Shown piece after piece: positions 1 to 10,700 of a stretch of DNA of 64,000 nt. Under the pieces are notes generated by a model, which saw only the letters and a program-made list of their open reading frames with translations, did no database searches and was not told the DNA's origin. Location of the stretch: NCBI GenBank assembly GCA_023055355.1, contig JALJCS010000039.1:3039501-3103500 (forward strand), in the 5' to 3' direction. Position numbers and translations under genes: made by a program. Each line of letters opens with the position of its first letter. Position 1 is the first letter of the stretch. Source of the stretch: Agelaius tricolor. Lineage: Eukaryota; Chordata; Aves; Passeriformes; Icteridae.

Positions 1-244
1 TTAATTCTGGAATAATGTATCCAAGAGATGAATGCTTTAAGCTTTAAAGGCTGTGTAAGTGATTAAAAGTACTAAATAGACTCCTTTTTAATTTTGGGAT
101 AAGAGGCTTTCTACCTGGTGGAGAGGAGCATCCTCTTGCTCATGTGCTCAAAATGTGTTGGTTTGTTTTCTGCAGCTGTTGTGTTTGTTGGACAATATGG
201 TTCTGGAGATACCCCTCTCCAACTTGTACAGTATCTTCCCCTTG

Positions 245-790
245 CTAGTTTTGCTTATATGGTGTTCTGTACAGTATTTCAAAGGGATTCAGGTTTTCTT
301 TTGTTCTTGGTCTTATCAAATCCGTTATAAAGCCAGAGGTAGGGCCTGGGGCCAAGGTATGTTGGCCTCTGGTACAGTTTTGACTATCTGTTGTTTTACC
401 GGATAATTCATCTTTTCCACCTGGCCACTGGCCTGGGGCCAATCCAGTGTGTGTAGGTGCCAGTTGATTTGGAGATTATTGCAAAGTTGCTGTGCAATAT
501 TTGCTAGGAAACGTGTTCCTCAGTCAGAGGAGATGTCTAAAGGCACTCTGAACCAGGGCATTATATTGCTTACCAAAATGTTGAAAACTTTGGCTTTATT
601 TGTTTGGGTTGGGAATGCCTCAGGTCATGCTGAGAAGGTATCAGTTAAAGGCAGAAGGTATTTTTCCCCCCCTTTTCTTGGCAATTCAGAAAAGTCAACT
701 TGCCAGTGCTGTCCAGGATATTGTCCCTTGTCTACTGTGCCAAGCTCAACTCTAGTCCTGGTTTGTGGATTGGCTCTAAGACGTTATTTC
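245..790 (-). pseudogene. Integrase remnant
   Basis: Around 681-726 the minus strand reads GQYPGQHWQVDFSELP, the start of the gammaretroviral integrase catalytic core, including its first conserved Asp. Further along (245-442) the frame reads NLNPFEILYRTPY, matching the C-terminal 'P(F/Y)EILYG' element of this integrase class. The two pieces are in different frames with stops between, so the gene is dead. Confidence 0.75.
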
Positions 791-2383
791 ACACCCTTGG
801 GTTACCTGCTTTACACTAGAGTACAGGTTGCATCTTACTGTTGTCCTTATCAAATAATTATGTAAGGCATCCCCTTCCTAGTGTACACAATTATGTTCAT
901 CTTTAATTAATTTCCATGATGCTCTTTCTGGCATAACTGTCTATCCCTGAGGAGTTGAAAAAACATAATGTTTTCATTCTGGTTGCAAATTCTTTGCTAA
1001 TTCTAGATCTTTCTGATTATACGGCATACATCACTGTCATATTGTTCCTTACCTTTGGGCATTAGTGCCTGAATCTCAGCATGGCTTTGTTCTGCTGCTC
1101 TTTTTGCAACCTGTTACCTCTTTAGGGGTTTGTTTCCCCTTTCTGATGTCCTTTTCAGTGCAGAATTGCAACCTCTTGAGGCAGTAGTACTGCCTGCAGC
1201 AATTTTAAGATTTCTTCTGAATGCTTCAACTGCTTTCCTTGAGCTGTCAAAAGTCCTTTATCTTTCTAAACTGCTTCATGGGTGTCTATTACTCTAAAGG
1301 CATTCTTGGAATCTGTTCATCTATTGATCCTTTTTCCTCAGGCTGGTCAGAGGGTACGGGTTAAAGTGATTATCTCTGTCTTCTGAGCTGACTTGTGTAG
1401 GGCTTCTATCTCCTATTGCTCCGTGCTAATTGTATATCCTGATTTTCACTGGTCTGCTCTTACAAAGCCACTCCCATCTGTGTACTGAGATTCTGCTCTT
1501 GGAATTGGGGTTTCTTTAAGATCTGGGCAGCTGGAATAAAGTGGACTGAATGGTTTTGATCCAGTCATGCTACAAAGGCTCCTTGTCTGTCTAGTGAATA
1601 GCTGGGAATGCTGCTGGATGAACTAGAGAAGAGATTTGTTTTGTAATGCTGCATTGTTCCACCAAAATTGCCTGATATTTAAGGAATCTGGAGGGTGAAA
1701 GCCAATGCCCACCCTTTTAGTCAAGAATTGCTGCTACTGGATGCGAGATAAACACAATTATTTGTTGACCTAGAGTGAATTTCCAGGCTCCTTGGATGTC
1801 TGAAACAAGAGCAGCAACTGCTTACAGTCAGGCTGTCCCCTACTGACTGCATCCAGTTGTTTGGAAAATGATGCTATTGCTCTCTTCTATGGGCCAACTG
1901 TTTGAGCTAGTGCACCTAATGCCATCCCTTGCCTCTCCTAAGAGAAAAGCTGGAAGGCTTCCCAGACATCTGTCCAGCCCAGAGCAGGTGCTCTTTTCAA
2001 GTCCTCCTTCAGCTTTTGAAAGGCTTTCTTACTTTGGGGTGTCCATTTCAGGTCTCTGGGATTGTCTTCTAAGAGCTGCTACAGTGGCTTAACCAGCAGT
2101 CCACAGCCACTACCACAGTTAATACAGCATCCAGTCACTCCTAGAAAGGTTCTCAGTTCTTTGGCATTAGTAGGGAGTGGGGTTCCGTGGGTGGTCCCTT
2201 TGCCGTCCTGTCTTAGTCCCTGCTGCGCTTGGGATATTTTGTAGCCTTGGTAAATGACTTCCTGTTTGATTATTTGAGCTTGATTTCTGGATGCCTTGTA
2301 TCCACTTAGTCCCAGGTCATTTCATAGGCTTACTGTCCATTCCAGTCTTTTTAAGTTTCAGTGGCTAAAAGTAGATCATCTAC

Positions 2384-2731
2384 CTATTCTAACACAATTC
2401 CATTTGTGGACGGGCTTACCCAACTTTCAAGGTCCTCAGCAAAGTGTTTTCCAAATGTGGTTGGACTATTGTTGAATCCCTGTGGCCCTACAGTCCAGGT
2501 AAATTGACTTGTCCTTCCAGTCTCTGGGTTTCCCCATTCAAAGGCAAACCGGTTTTGGCTGCCAGGGTCCAAGGGTATACAGAAGAAAGCATCCTTGAGA
2601 TCTGAAATGGTAAACCATCCATATTCATCTTTTAGTTTGCTTAGCAAAGCATATGGATTTGCAACCACTGGGTGGAGATCTCCAGCTATTTTGTTAATAG
2701 CCTGTAGGTATTGAACCAGACTGTAGTTCAA
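2384..2731 (-). pseudogene. Reverse transcriptase fragment (fingers and palm)
   Basis: The 115-codon frame includes FTISDLKDAFFCIPL, FAFEW and QGFNNSPTTF. These are conserved RT palm and fingers motifs of class I ERVs, and they include the first catalytic Asp (in SDLKDAFF). The frame ends at a TAG (2384-2386) exactly where the Tyr of the YVDD catalytic box should be; VDDLLLAT follows it. Polymerase function is therefore lost at the active site. Confidence 0.85.
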
Positions 2732-3037
2732 ACCATCAGGCTTTTGTATGGGTAAAATGGGTGTATTCTATTCAGATTCATATTCCAGTAACAGCCCAAA
2801 TTTTAGACAATTGTCTACGATAGGCTTAGCAATTTTTATGTTTTCCACCTTAAGTGGATATTGTTTAATTCTTATTGGTCATGTTCCAGGTTTAAGTCTA
2901 ATGATTACAGCTTGTGCTGCTTTGGCCTTACCAGGGGTCCCATCCACCCAGACTTTAAGACAAAGCTGACTAAGAACTTCTTCTGTGTCTCTTCTGATTT
3001 GGACAAAGCTGTAATGAAAGCTAGACTTAGAACACAA

Positions 3038-3439
3038 TTATTTGTTAGTCATTGACTTTGATCTGAACTCCTCCAGGGCTAAACTATATTTCAGCCTGTT
3101 GAAACCTGTTACAACATTCTCATGTCTCCAACAAATCCTTCCAATGAGGTATTTTGGGGGCGTAGGCATATATAGGAACTGATGTATTCCTACTGTGTTT
3201 CCCAGTTCATAAGATTGTGGTTTTAGAAAGGATAGCTTCTGCTGTTGACTTGTGGCTCCAATAACATTCACAACTTTACCAGGATCAATTTCTTCCAACT
3301 TTAATACAGAATGTGTGGCAGCCGCATTCACCAGACATTTCATTTTCCTCATCTTTTCCCCCAGTTCTCTTTTGACCAGAGGGTTTTCTGGGGGGATGCC
3401 CTCCAGCCAACCTTTGCATTGATTCAGTTCTTCAACCAC
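3038..3439 (-). pseudogene. Retroviral protease remnant
   Basis: An open stretch of 133 codons lies directly after the zinc knuckle. The aspartyl protease signature should have an Asp-Thr-Gly-Ala core followed by ThrHisSerVal. Here the core reads LVNAAATHSVL (3302-3334), so the catalytic Asp is Asn and the following Thr and Gly are both Ala. The enzyme would be dead. The downstream residues still resemble a flap and C-terminal part of a gammaretroviral-type protease. Confidence 0.7.
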
Positions 3440-3457
3440 CTTGGCTTTGAGTTGCAG

Positions 3458-3499
3458 GCAGTCTCTCTTCCAATGCCTTTCTTTCTTACAATAGGCACA
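3458..3499 (-). pseudogene. Gag nucleocapsid zinc knuckle (CCHC)
   Basis: Fourteen codons encode CAYCKKERHWKRDC, a C-x2-C-x4-H-x4-C retroviral zinc knuckle. In intact viruses it binds the packaging signal of genomic RNA. It runs in frame into the protease remnant below it. Only the C-terminal end of gag is left. Confidence 0.85.
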
Positions 3500-3630
3500 T
3501 TGAGTGGTCCAGAGTTTAGGGATAGGTTTCTGGCCACTCCAGCCATTTCTTTGTCCTGAGTGTAAGGAGTAAAAAGTTGTCCATTTTTAAAAGGTTTAGA
3601 GTCAACAAGTTAAACCAATTGCTACTAAGT

Positions 3631-3728
3631 TAGAGCTTTAATTACTTATTGTTAATAGCTTCATTTTGCAATTACCTCTTGTTAATAGTTTTATTCTTTA
3701 ATTACCTGTTGTTAATAGTTTAATTGTT
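3631..3728. repeat. 30-bp tandem repeat, 3.3 copies
   Basis: Three AT-rich 30-bp units start at 3631, 3661 and 3691. Each ends in TTGTTAATAGTT or a one-base variant, and a partial fourth unit follows. The array lies just beyond the truncated gag end, so it may mark the boundary of the provirus fragment. Confidence 0.8.
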
Positions 3729-4283
3729 AGAAATCCCCCTTCGTCGGGTATCACCCCTGCTGCTTCCTGGAAAATGGCACCCGGGACTGTGAGGAGGGAG
3801 TGACGTCAGAGCTTGGATGCGAATGTAGAAACACTTGGCCAAGTCCAGCAAACAAACACCCCTCAAACAACGAGCCAGCACTGAATTAAACAATCTAAGT
3901 GATGTCTAAGGGTAAGCAACTGAATCCAGGGTGTGCTAAGACCTTTGAACCTCTCACCCTAACCCAGAGATGTCAGCTAGAAAGAAGACCTCAAATGTTA
4001 AATCGAAAATGGGAATCTCCTGGTGCTCTGGCGAGGACAGAAGCCCCGGCTCTGCCTGCACACCAGGGGACAGAGCTGCACCCTCCTCCTCCCTGCCACT
4101 CCTGGGAGCAGTGGCGGCGGCGTGTGCATGACCCATCGAGCCCCCACCCAAGCTGACCTTAATAAAGGCACTAAAAAGGAGAAAAAATCTCCTGCCCTTT
4201 TCATTTATTCCAGCAAGACCTCACAGCTGATTCCAATGTCTCCTACTCCCTTCTGGCTTGGATGGCCCTGTTCAGAAGGTCTT
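3729..4283. other. Intergenic, possible LTR end
   Basis: I see no gene here. An AATAAA at 4161-4166 is followed by a short purine/pyrimidine inverted repeat (GGAGAAAAAATCTCC), as at the R-U5 end of an LTR, but I cannot define ends. From about 4230 rightwards the sequence resembles the last MROH intron of copy B (about 27,140 onwards), so the edge of copy D is here. Confidence 0.35.
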
Positions 4284-4800
4284 TGTCATGGTTTGACACT
4301 GGCACAATGCCAGTGCCCCCATGAAAATACCTTCTCCCTGGTTTCTGCTGTGAGATGTGACCAGGAATAAGCAAAGCAGGCTCCTACTTAGGGAAAAAAG
4401 AAAACAAAACTTTATTAACTACACTACAACTACACAGAAAAAGGAACACACATACACAGGGAAAATGAAAACTTCACAAATGCATTTCCTCCTCCCCCCA
4501 CCAAATTTCCAACACAATACATTTGTTTCTCAAATCACCAACTCTCGGTCCAGCACCACCCTTCAAACAATCAATCCTCAGTTCATCAAGAGGAGAGGAG
4601 TCCTTCTTGTGCCATGGGCTTCCCCTGGAAACACAGTCGAAGCCTCGTGTGTTTCCGTGTCACTCGTGGCACCGCCCAGAGAACATCTGCCGTGGTGACT
4701 TCTTCCTTTCCATGTCCAGTGCTCTCACCACTGAACATGGACCAGAACTGCTTCTAGGGTTGTCTTTTAAGGATGCTCTGTCCCGATCCAAAAAAAGGCA

Positions 4801-5330
4801 CAGTCTCTCCTTTGGGACACCTGTCCCCACAATCTCTCCTTTGGGACACCTGTCCCCCCCATATTTTTCACCCCCTGGGGCCGAGGGGCATCAACACTGA
4901 ACCCTCTTGGTTCTGAGGCCATTGCCTCCCCCTAGAATGCAGTCTCTGTGTCACAAGGAACTTGGGTCTGTCCATCTCTCTTCTGGGACACTTGTCCCCA
5001 CAATCTCTCCTTTGGGACACCTGTCCCCCCCATATTTTTTCACCCCCTGGGGCCGAGGGGCATCAACACTGAACCCTCTTGGTTCCGAGGCCGGCATCTC
5101 TCTTTTGGGACACCTGTCCCCACAATCTCTCCTTTGGGACACCTGTCCCCCCCATATTTTTCACCCCCTGGGGCCGAGGGGCATCAACACTGAACCCTCT
5201 TGGTTCTGAGGCCGTCATCTCTCCTTTGGGACACCTGTCCCCACAATCTCTCCTTTGGGACACCTGTCCCCCCCATATTTTTCCACCCCCTGGGGCCGAG
5301 GGGCATCAACCCTGAACCCTCTTGGTTCTG
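4801..5330. repeat. 122-bp tandem repeat inside the LTR
   Basis: Complete units start near 4974, 5096 and 5217 (spacing 122 and 121 bp). An earlier unit starts near 4801, separated by about 50 bp of other sequence. Each unit contains two copies of GGGACACCTGTCCC (one variant has CTTG), followed by a C-rich stretch and a conserved CTGGGGCCGAGGGGCATCAA block. The 14-mer is an inverted repeat with an E-box (CACCTG) at its centre. Such arrays inside U3 often act as enhancer repeats, but that is an inference. Confidence 0.9.
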
Positions 5331-5611
5331 TCCATGGCTATACAAAAAGAGTCCAGCAAAAGCCACTCCATCATCTCTTCCCACTGGGATTCTCTCACTT
5401 GCCCAGACCTCTCTCACACTGGCCCATTTTCTTCCTCATCTTCCACTCTATCTTCTAGGAAAGGTCAATGTTCTGTGAAGTTCTCATTTTCCAAAAAGGG
5501 GTTAAAAGCTCCTACAAGCGGCCGGCTGAACCCCCCCCTCTTCTCCGTCCCAGCCGTGCTGCCGGCACAGGCCCATGTTTATCAAGCTTCAAGGTCACAG
5601 TCTCAGGCAGC

Positions 5612-5712
5612 AGCTCTTTCTCTCTCTCTCTTTCTCTCTCTCTCTTTCTGTGTCTCTCAGGGGGGGCTGCCCGATGCCTCCCGGTGTCTCTCTCTCTCTC
5701 TCTCTCTTCCAC
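5612..5712. repeat. CT-rich low-complexity tract
   Basis: There are two (TCTCTC)n runs, about 5614-5652 and 5686-5708, with a short spacer. Polypurine/polypyrimidine runs of this kind create spurious long open frames on both strands. Confidence 0.85.
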
Positions 5713-6045
5713 CCTTCCACCCCCGGGCTCAGGCCTACCTCTCTCGGCCACATGGCTTTCCCCCCCCCCTGCCCAGCCAGCAGCTGGGCCGGGGGAGAGA
5801 CCCGAACTCTTTCCCGCCGGAAGCCCAAGAGGACCCTCCCAGGGGAGAGCTCTGCTTTTAACCCCGTGTTCTCAGAGGCGTGTCCATGTCTCAATGGCCA
5901 GGTTAAATGCCAATATTAAAGTCTGAATATCCATTGGCCAAAAACACAGCATCCCAAAAAACACATTTCCTGTCAAACCACCACAGTCTTGTAGGATTCC
6001 CACAGATCTGGGCTGTTGCCATGGCTCTGGTCTTCTCTCTTTCAG

Positions 6046-6173
6046 TCTTTCAAGCCAGGAGGCAACGTGCCAGCCCATCATGCTCTGACCTGGAAAATCA
6101 AGCCCAGTTTCCCCAAAGAGCTCAAGAATTAGGGACATCTTCTGGATCCAGTGAACCAGTATCCCAAGAATAG
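6046..6173 (+). pseudogene. MROH copy D, last exon only
   Basis: The acceptor TTCTCTCTTTCAG is followed by 42 codons ending in TAG (6171-6173). The exon aligns with the last exon of copy B: both share a SPSCS motif near the start and SSEPVSQE near the end, but D stops straight after that motif while B runs on for 22 more residues. The entry phase fits (one base from the previous exon). No other exons of D are present, because the sequence to the left is the solo LTR, a partial intron and then provirus. The 3' UTR follows (6174 to about 6900) and matches that of copy B, except that the AATAAA is AATGAA here (near 6495). Confidence 0.75.
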
Positions 6174-7520
6174 CACCAGGAGACACTAAAGACGACATCA
6201 CTGCTCAGCGCTGCTGGAAGTCCTGGCACAGCTGATGGTGTGCACAGTTCTTGTGGCTTCAGCCCTCTCCCTGCCTGTCCTGTAGATACTCCCTCCCTCT
6301 AGCCCTCATACACTGCCCATCACCTTTTATTCTCTCCACTATTCCTCCCTTTTGATAGCTCTGCCCTCAGCCTGTCCATCACCATTTTCTCCCTCCACGC
6401 TCCCTACCTGTTGACAGCTCCCTCCCTCCAGCCCTCAGACACTGCCCATCCCCTTTTTCCCTCCCAGCTCATCCCTTTGCTTTGCCTTCCATTAATGAAC
6501 AGTTTGGCTTCTTCACTTTGCCTGCATCCCTGTGGAGTTGAAGCAAACCCGGGGCCCTGGGACACACAGGCCCCTGCTGCTGTTCTCTTCCAGGCCCTGT
6601 TTTGTGCACAGAGCCAGAGGAACGAGGGCAGGTCAGGCTGGAAAGGTCCCTGTGCTGAAGGTGAAGTTCCAGAGCACCGTGCACTTCCAGATCTTGCTGA
6701 GCACCTGGGAGTCCCTGGATTTTGGAAGAGGCAACCTGAATATGCTCTGAAGCCAGCTGTGAGGGATTCCATGGCAAGCATCCACGGAGGGCAAAGGAGC
6801 TAGGAATGCTGGAAGTTTTCAAGAATAGTTTCCTGAAAGCACAGCAGTGCTCCATCCCTGCACAGGATGAGGAAGAGGGCAGAAGCAGAGAGCATCCGGG
6901 CTTAGCAGGGAGCTCTGGCTGTGCCTAAGGGCAAATGAAGCAGCAGCACGGTGCCCGAGACTCGGACACGCGGCCGTGCCGGTGCCTGCAGTGCTGTCAG
7001 GCAGTGCCGGGATCCCAGCTGTGCTTCTGCTCCCCACAAGTGAGGAACGGCAGCCCCGGGCTCAGAGCCAGCCAGAAAGCCAACCAAGGGAGAGCAGAGG
7101 GAGGGCACCCTTCCAGTCTCTCTTGGACATGGCCACAAAACAGCCCCTGCAGCTTCTTCTTCCGCCTGCGTTTGGGCTGTGCTGGTGGCAGAGCCAGCCA
7201 AGCAGTCCTCTGCATTCCAAAGCCTGTTGGGAGCGGGCATGAAAAGCGCGGCGTGCACAGCAGAGAGACCTGGAAGGTGCTGGCAAGAGCATCCTGCAGG
7301 AAGAGGGCTCTGGTCCCTGGCCGAGAACAGCCTGGTTTAGATGCCGTGAGCGCAGGTAGGAGTTGAGGCAGGTGAAGAGACAGCGGGCAGCTTGTGTTTG
7401 TGGAGGGCCTGGGGCAGCACCTCTGAACCTGCACCTGGAAACTCACGTGGGGGAACACGGGCTAGAGCTGGAGTGCCTGTCCTGAAAGGACCTAAAGTCA
7501 TTCAGACTTACCACCAAAGG
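6174..7520 (+). other. MROH-copy 3' UTR and downstream flank
   Basis: Bases 6200-6760 match 27,415-27,900 downstream of copy B, same strand, and match 59,040-59,290 downstream of copy C as reverse complement. Bases 6985-7510 match the minus strand of 14,490-13,950, the 5' flank of copy A. This is the left arm of an imperfect inverted repeat around copy A. I see no convincing coding exon. Confidence 0.65.
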
Positions 7521-7798
7521 CCAAGGGCTGTTTGGCCACTTTCCCTTCCACAGCGCACGCTTGGGCAAGTGGCTGAGAGCACGCAGCCTTTTTGCCCTCT
7601 TCCCGGTTGGCCTGAAGACCCTCTGCACCGAGAGAAAGCTCCTGGACAGCCAGCTATCCAACAACAGCAATTTAATGTTCCTCTAGTGGGTGAAGGGAAA
7701 GGAAGTGCTGGCAGAGGAGAGGTGTTCCCCGCAGGCTCAGGTGGCCCCAGCAGACGCAGCCTCCCGGATCAGTTCTCCGCAGCGCCGTGGCAGGATAC

Positions 7799-10700
7799 TC
7801 AGCCGCGGCCACACAGGAAAGGCCACGACTGCCAGAGGCGGCGCAGTTGGTCTCGCATCTTCTGCAGTCGGGAGGAGGGAACGCTCTGTACAGCTAAAAG
7901 GATGTACAGAGCTTGAAGCGCCAGGCATGAGATGGCTGGGCTGGAGTCATCCGTCATGTCCTGAAGGGCTGCAGAGAGAGAAACAGAGGCACAGTCAGAG
8001 GCTGGATCTGCGCGCAGCTGGGGAGAGCCTCCAGCCTCGTCCATGCCACAGCCTGGAGGAGGCAGCCTGGAGGAAGCAGGAGACAAGAAGGACGAGCTGG
8101 GAGCTGCTGGCAGCTGCTGGCCAGGAATGTCCCGCAGGCCCCTGCAAGGTGTCTGTGCTGTGGCCACGCTGCCCTTGGGGCGCGCAGGGAGCGGAGCCGT
8201 GGGCGGGCGGGCCAGGGAACGCAGGTGCCAGCGGCAGCCCCCGGCGAGAGCCCGCGGGCCTCACTCACCCCTGCAGATGATGCGGAACTCCGGCTGCTGC
8301 CCTGTCAGGTAGCGCCCGGCCATCCCTGGCGAACACAGAGCGTGTCCTGCCTTCAGAGCCACAGCTGCCGCACACGGCCGCTGCCAGCCCTGAGGCCACA
8401 CGCCCTGCTGGCCCGGCAGGGCTCAGCCCGGGCCCCTGGCGCACGCTGCCGCCCGAGGGCACGGCTGCCAGAGGGCGGCAGCAGCAATGCCCAGGCCAGC
8501 GGGGACTGCACTTGCCCGCGCCCGGATCCTGCTGCCGGGACAGCAGGCGGGGCTGGGGCCGAGCTGCGGCGGGGCGGGGCGGGGCAGGGCGGGGCGGGAG
8601 CCGGGCTTGGGGCTCACCCATGAACCTGACGGCCGCCTCTCGCAGGGGCTCCTGTGCGCTCCGCAGGTACGGCAGGGCCTGGCGCAGGTGCTCGGCCGCT
8701 CGGCTCCTGTCCTCTGCCAGCTGCAGAGAGCGGCAGGGCACGGAGGGAAAGGGTTGATGCGGGCCCTGCCCCTGGGCCGGGTGCCCCCTACGGCTGGCAC
8801 TGCTCGCCCCCCGCCCACAGAGCCCTGAGGCCCGGCCAGCAGCCGCAGGCGCCGGGGCAGGCGGCTTCTTCAGGCATCGGGCTGGGCATTGCAGCCTGTC
8901 CTTACCAAGCACTCGGCAAATCTCCACATCTGATCTGTCTTCAGCAGCTGCTTGAGATCCTTCCTCTTCAGGAACCTAACTGCAGAAAGCAGTGTTTCCC
9001 GAGAGGCCTGCAGAGCAGCAGAGACCCAGAGATGGCACCGCAGCCCAGGGCACAGGACCCGCATCTCTGTGCCAAGGCCAGGAGGAGGCTGGAGCCCCTC
9101 AGGTGCCAGGGGCTGGGGAGACAGCTGAGCCCCCTCCCATGGGGACACCCAGGAGGCCTCACCTGTGCCACACGCCCGTTCTCATCGTGGCACTGGAAGA
9201 AGAGTGGGAGCAGGCTCTGGCTCACGTGCTTCTTCAGGGCCTTTTCTCCCTTTGCCACTACCAGCGTGATCACGTCTTGGAAGAGGCCAATGGAGAGCAG
9301 CCGCACAAGGCTCTTGTCCTGTTGGAAAGGAAGCAAAAGCCCTCCCCATCAGCTGCTCCAGGCCCCCCTGTGCCCAGGCCCAAGGCGCCACCCGAGTGCC
9401 CGTGGCTGGGGGCACAGAGCCTCACATTGTCAAAGAGGTGCCAGAGCGCCTCAGCCAGCTGCAGGGCCATGGGGCTGGCTATTGCCAGGTCTTTCTGCAG
9501 CGGCAGGAAGCTGAGCACAACGAGGCTCATCTCAACGATGTCTTCATCTCTATCCCAGAGTAGCTTCCCAAGGCTTTCAGTCAGGCTGTACATGCTTGGA
9601 TCCTGTGTGCAAAACAAAGCTGGGCAACCCCACACTGCTGCTGCTGCAGGGCTCAGAGGCTGAAGGCCTGTCCCGAAGCACTCAGGCAGCTGAACAGCGA
9701 CCCTGGAGAGCTGGGAGCAGCTGGCACAGCTGCCAAAGCCCAGCTAAGCCCAAGGGGCTGCTTGCCCCAGCCCCACGCTGGCAGCACAGCTTCAGCTGCT
9801 GCCTCCTTCTCACCATCGAGGTGAGCCCCACGAGGCCTCGCAGCGCCACGCGACGCATCTGCCTGGACTCGCTCTGCAGGTGCCTTGTCAAGATCTCCAG
9901 GACTTTTTCACCACATTGGCTCAAGTCCAGGCAATCCAGGACCTGAAAGGCACAGAGCAGGCACAGAGGTGCCCAGCTGGCAGGAGCTCAGAAGGGCACA
10001 GGGCCGAGCCAAGGCAGCAGCAAAGGGCTTGGTGCAGCGTCCCAGGCAGCTGCGGCTACGAGAGGGCAGAGGGCTGGGAGGCAGCTCAGCCAGGCAGCGC
10101 TGGCCATGGGGCTCACCTCCACCAGGAAGACCAGGGCGGGCAGTTCCCAGTCTGAAATGCCTTGGCTGAGCAGGTCAAAGAGGCGGGATGCCATGTCGCA
10201 ACACCAGATGATGGAGACATGGCGCATCTCCCTGGCAGGGAGAAAAAGGCACCATTGCTCCTGGGCCGGGCGGGCAAAGCTCTCCCAGGGCTGACTGGCA
10301 GAGCTCTGGTCTCCTCCCGAGCAGCCCGGGGGCGCTTTGGGAGGCAGCCATTCCCGGGCACCCTCCTGTGCCGGCCTTTTCCAGTCTGCTCATCCCTCCC
10401 TCGGTGACAAGGCCCGTCCGCCCATGACCACGGGGACTGTGTGGGGCGTTGCGGGCACAAAGGAGAGGGGCGGTGGGGAGAACGAGGTCTCACCTGGCCA
10501 GCAGACCCACTGCGCAGTGGTGGGTGTCGGCACAGAGCAGCGTGTCCCAGGCACGCTTGCGTTCCATGGACAGCACCGCGTGCTCATAGCGCATTTGGCA
10601 GAGCAGGGCCTTCAGGGTCTGCAGGGCAAAGCTGTGTGCAAAGCAAAGGCCAGGTCACGCTGGGAGCCCCGGCTCCTGCCCTGGGGGCATGGGAGGCATG

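Larger units (their letters stand above)
1..3565 (-). mobile_element. Decayed gammaretrovirus-like ERV (gag NC to integrase)
   Basis: Reading leftwards on the minus strand, the order is gag nucleocapsid zinc knuckle (3458-3499), protease remnant (3302-3334), reverse transcriptase (2384-2731) and integrase (about 790 to 245). This is the gag-pro-pol order of a simple retrovirus, and one C-x2-C-x4-H-x4-C knuckle with a gammaretrovirus-type integrase points to ERV class I. Stops and frameshifts break every domain. I found no LTR joined to either end: gag is cut near 3565, and the window begins before any env could be assessed. Bases 790-2380 hold only degenerate pol. This is a fossil and not a functional provirus. 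Confidence 0.85.
4284..5985 (-). mobile_element. Solo LTR, 1.7 kb, with 5-bp TSD
   Basis: On the minus strand the element begins TGTGGTGGTTTGACA (5985 leftwards) and ends CCATGACA (at 4284), the TG...CA of an LTR. GTCTT is present on both sides (4279-4283 and 5986-5990), a 5-bp target duplication. Outside it, the flanks join into continuous sequence matching the last intron of MROH copy B, so this is a clean insertion. A poly(A) signal (AATAAA, minus) lies near 4410. The LTR is unusually long because it holds a 122-bp tandem repeat and a CT-rich tract. No internal retroviral sequence is present. Confidence 0.85.

Noticed and set aside
4801..5330. Possible CRISPR-like array
   Set aside because: Units are directly adjacent 122-bp tandem copies without variable spacers, inside a eukaryotic LTR.
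5468..5926. Ser/Leu-rich 152-codon frame
   Set aside because: Built on CT repeats inside the LTR.
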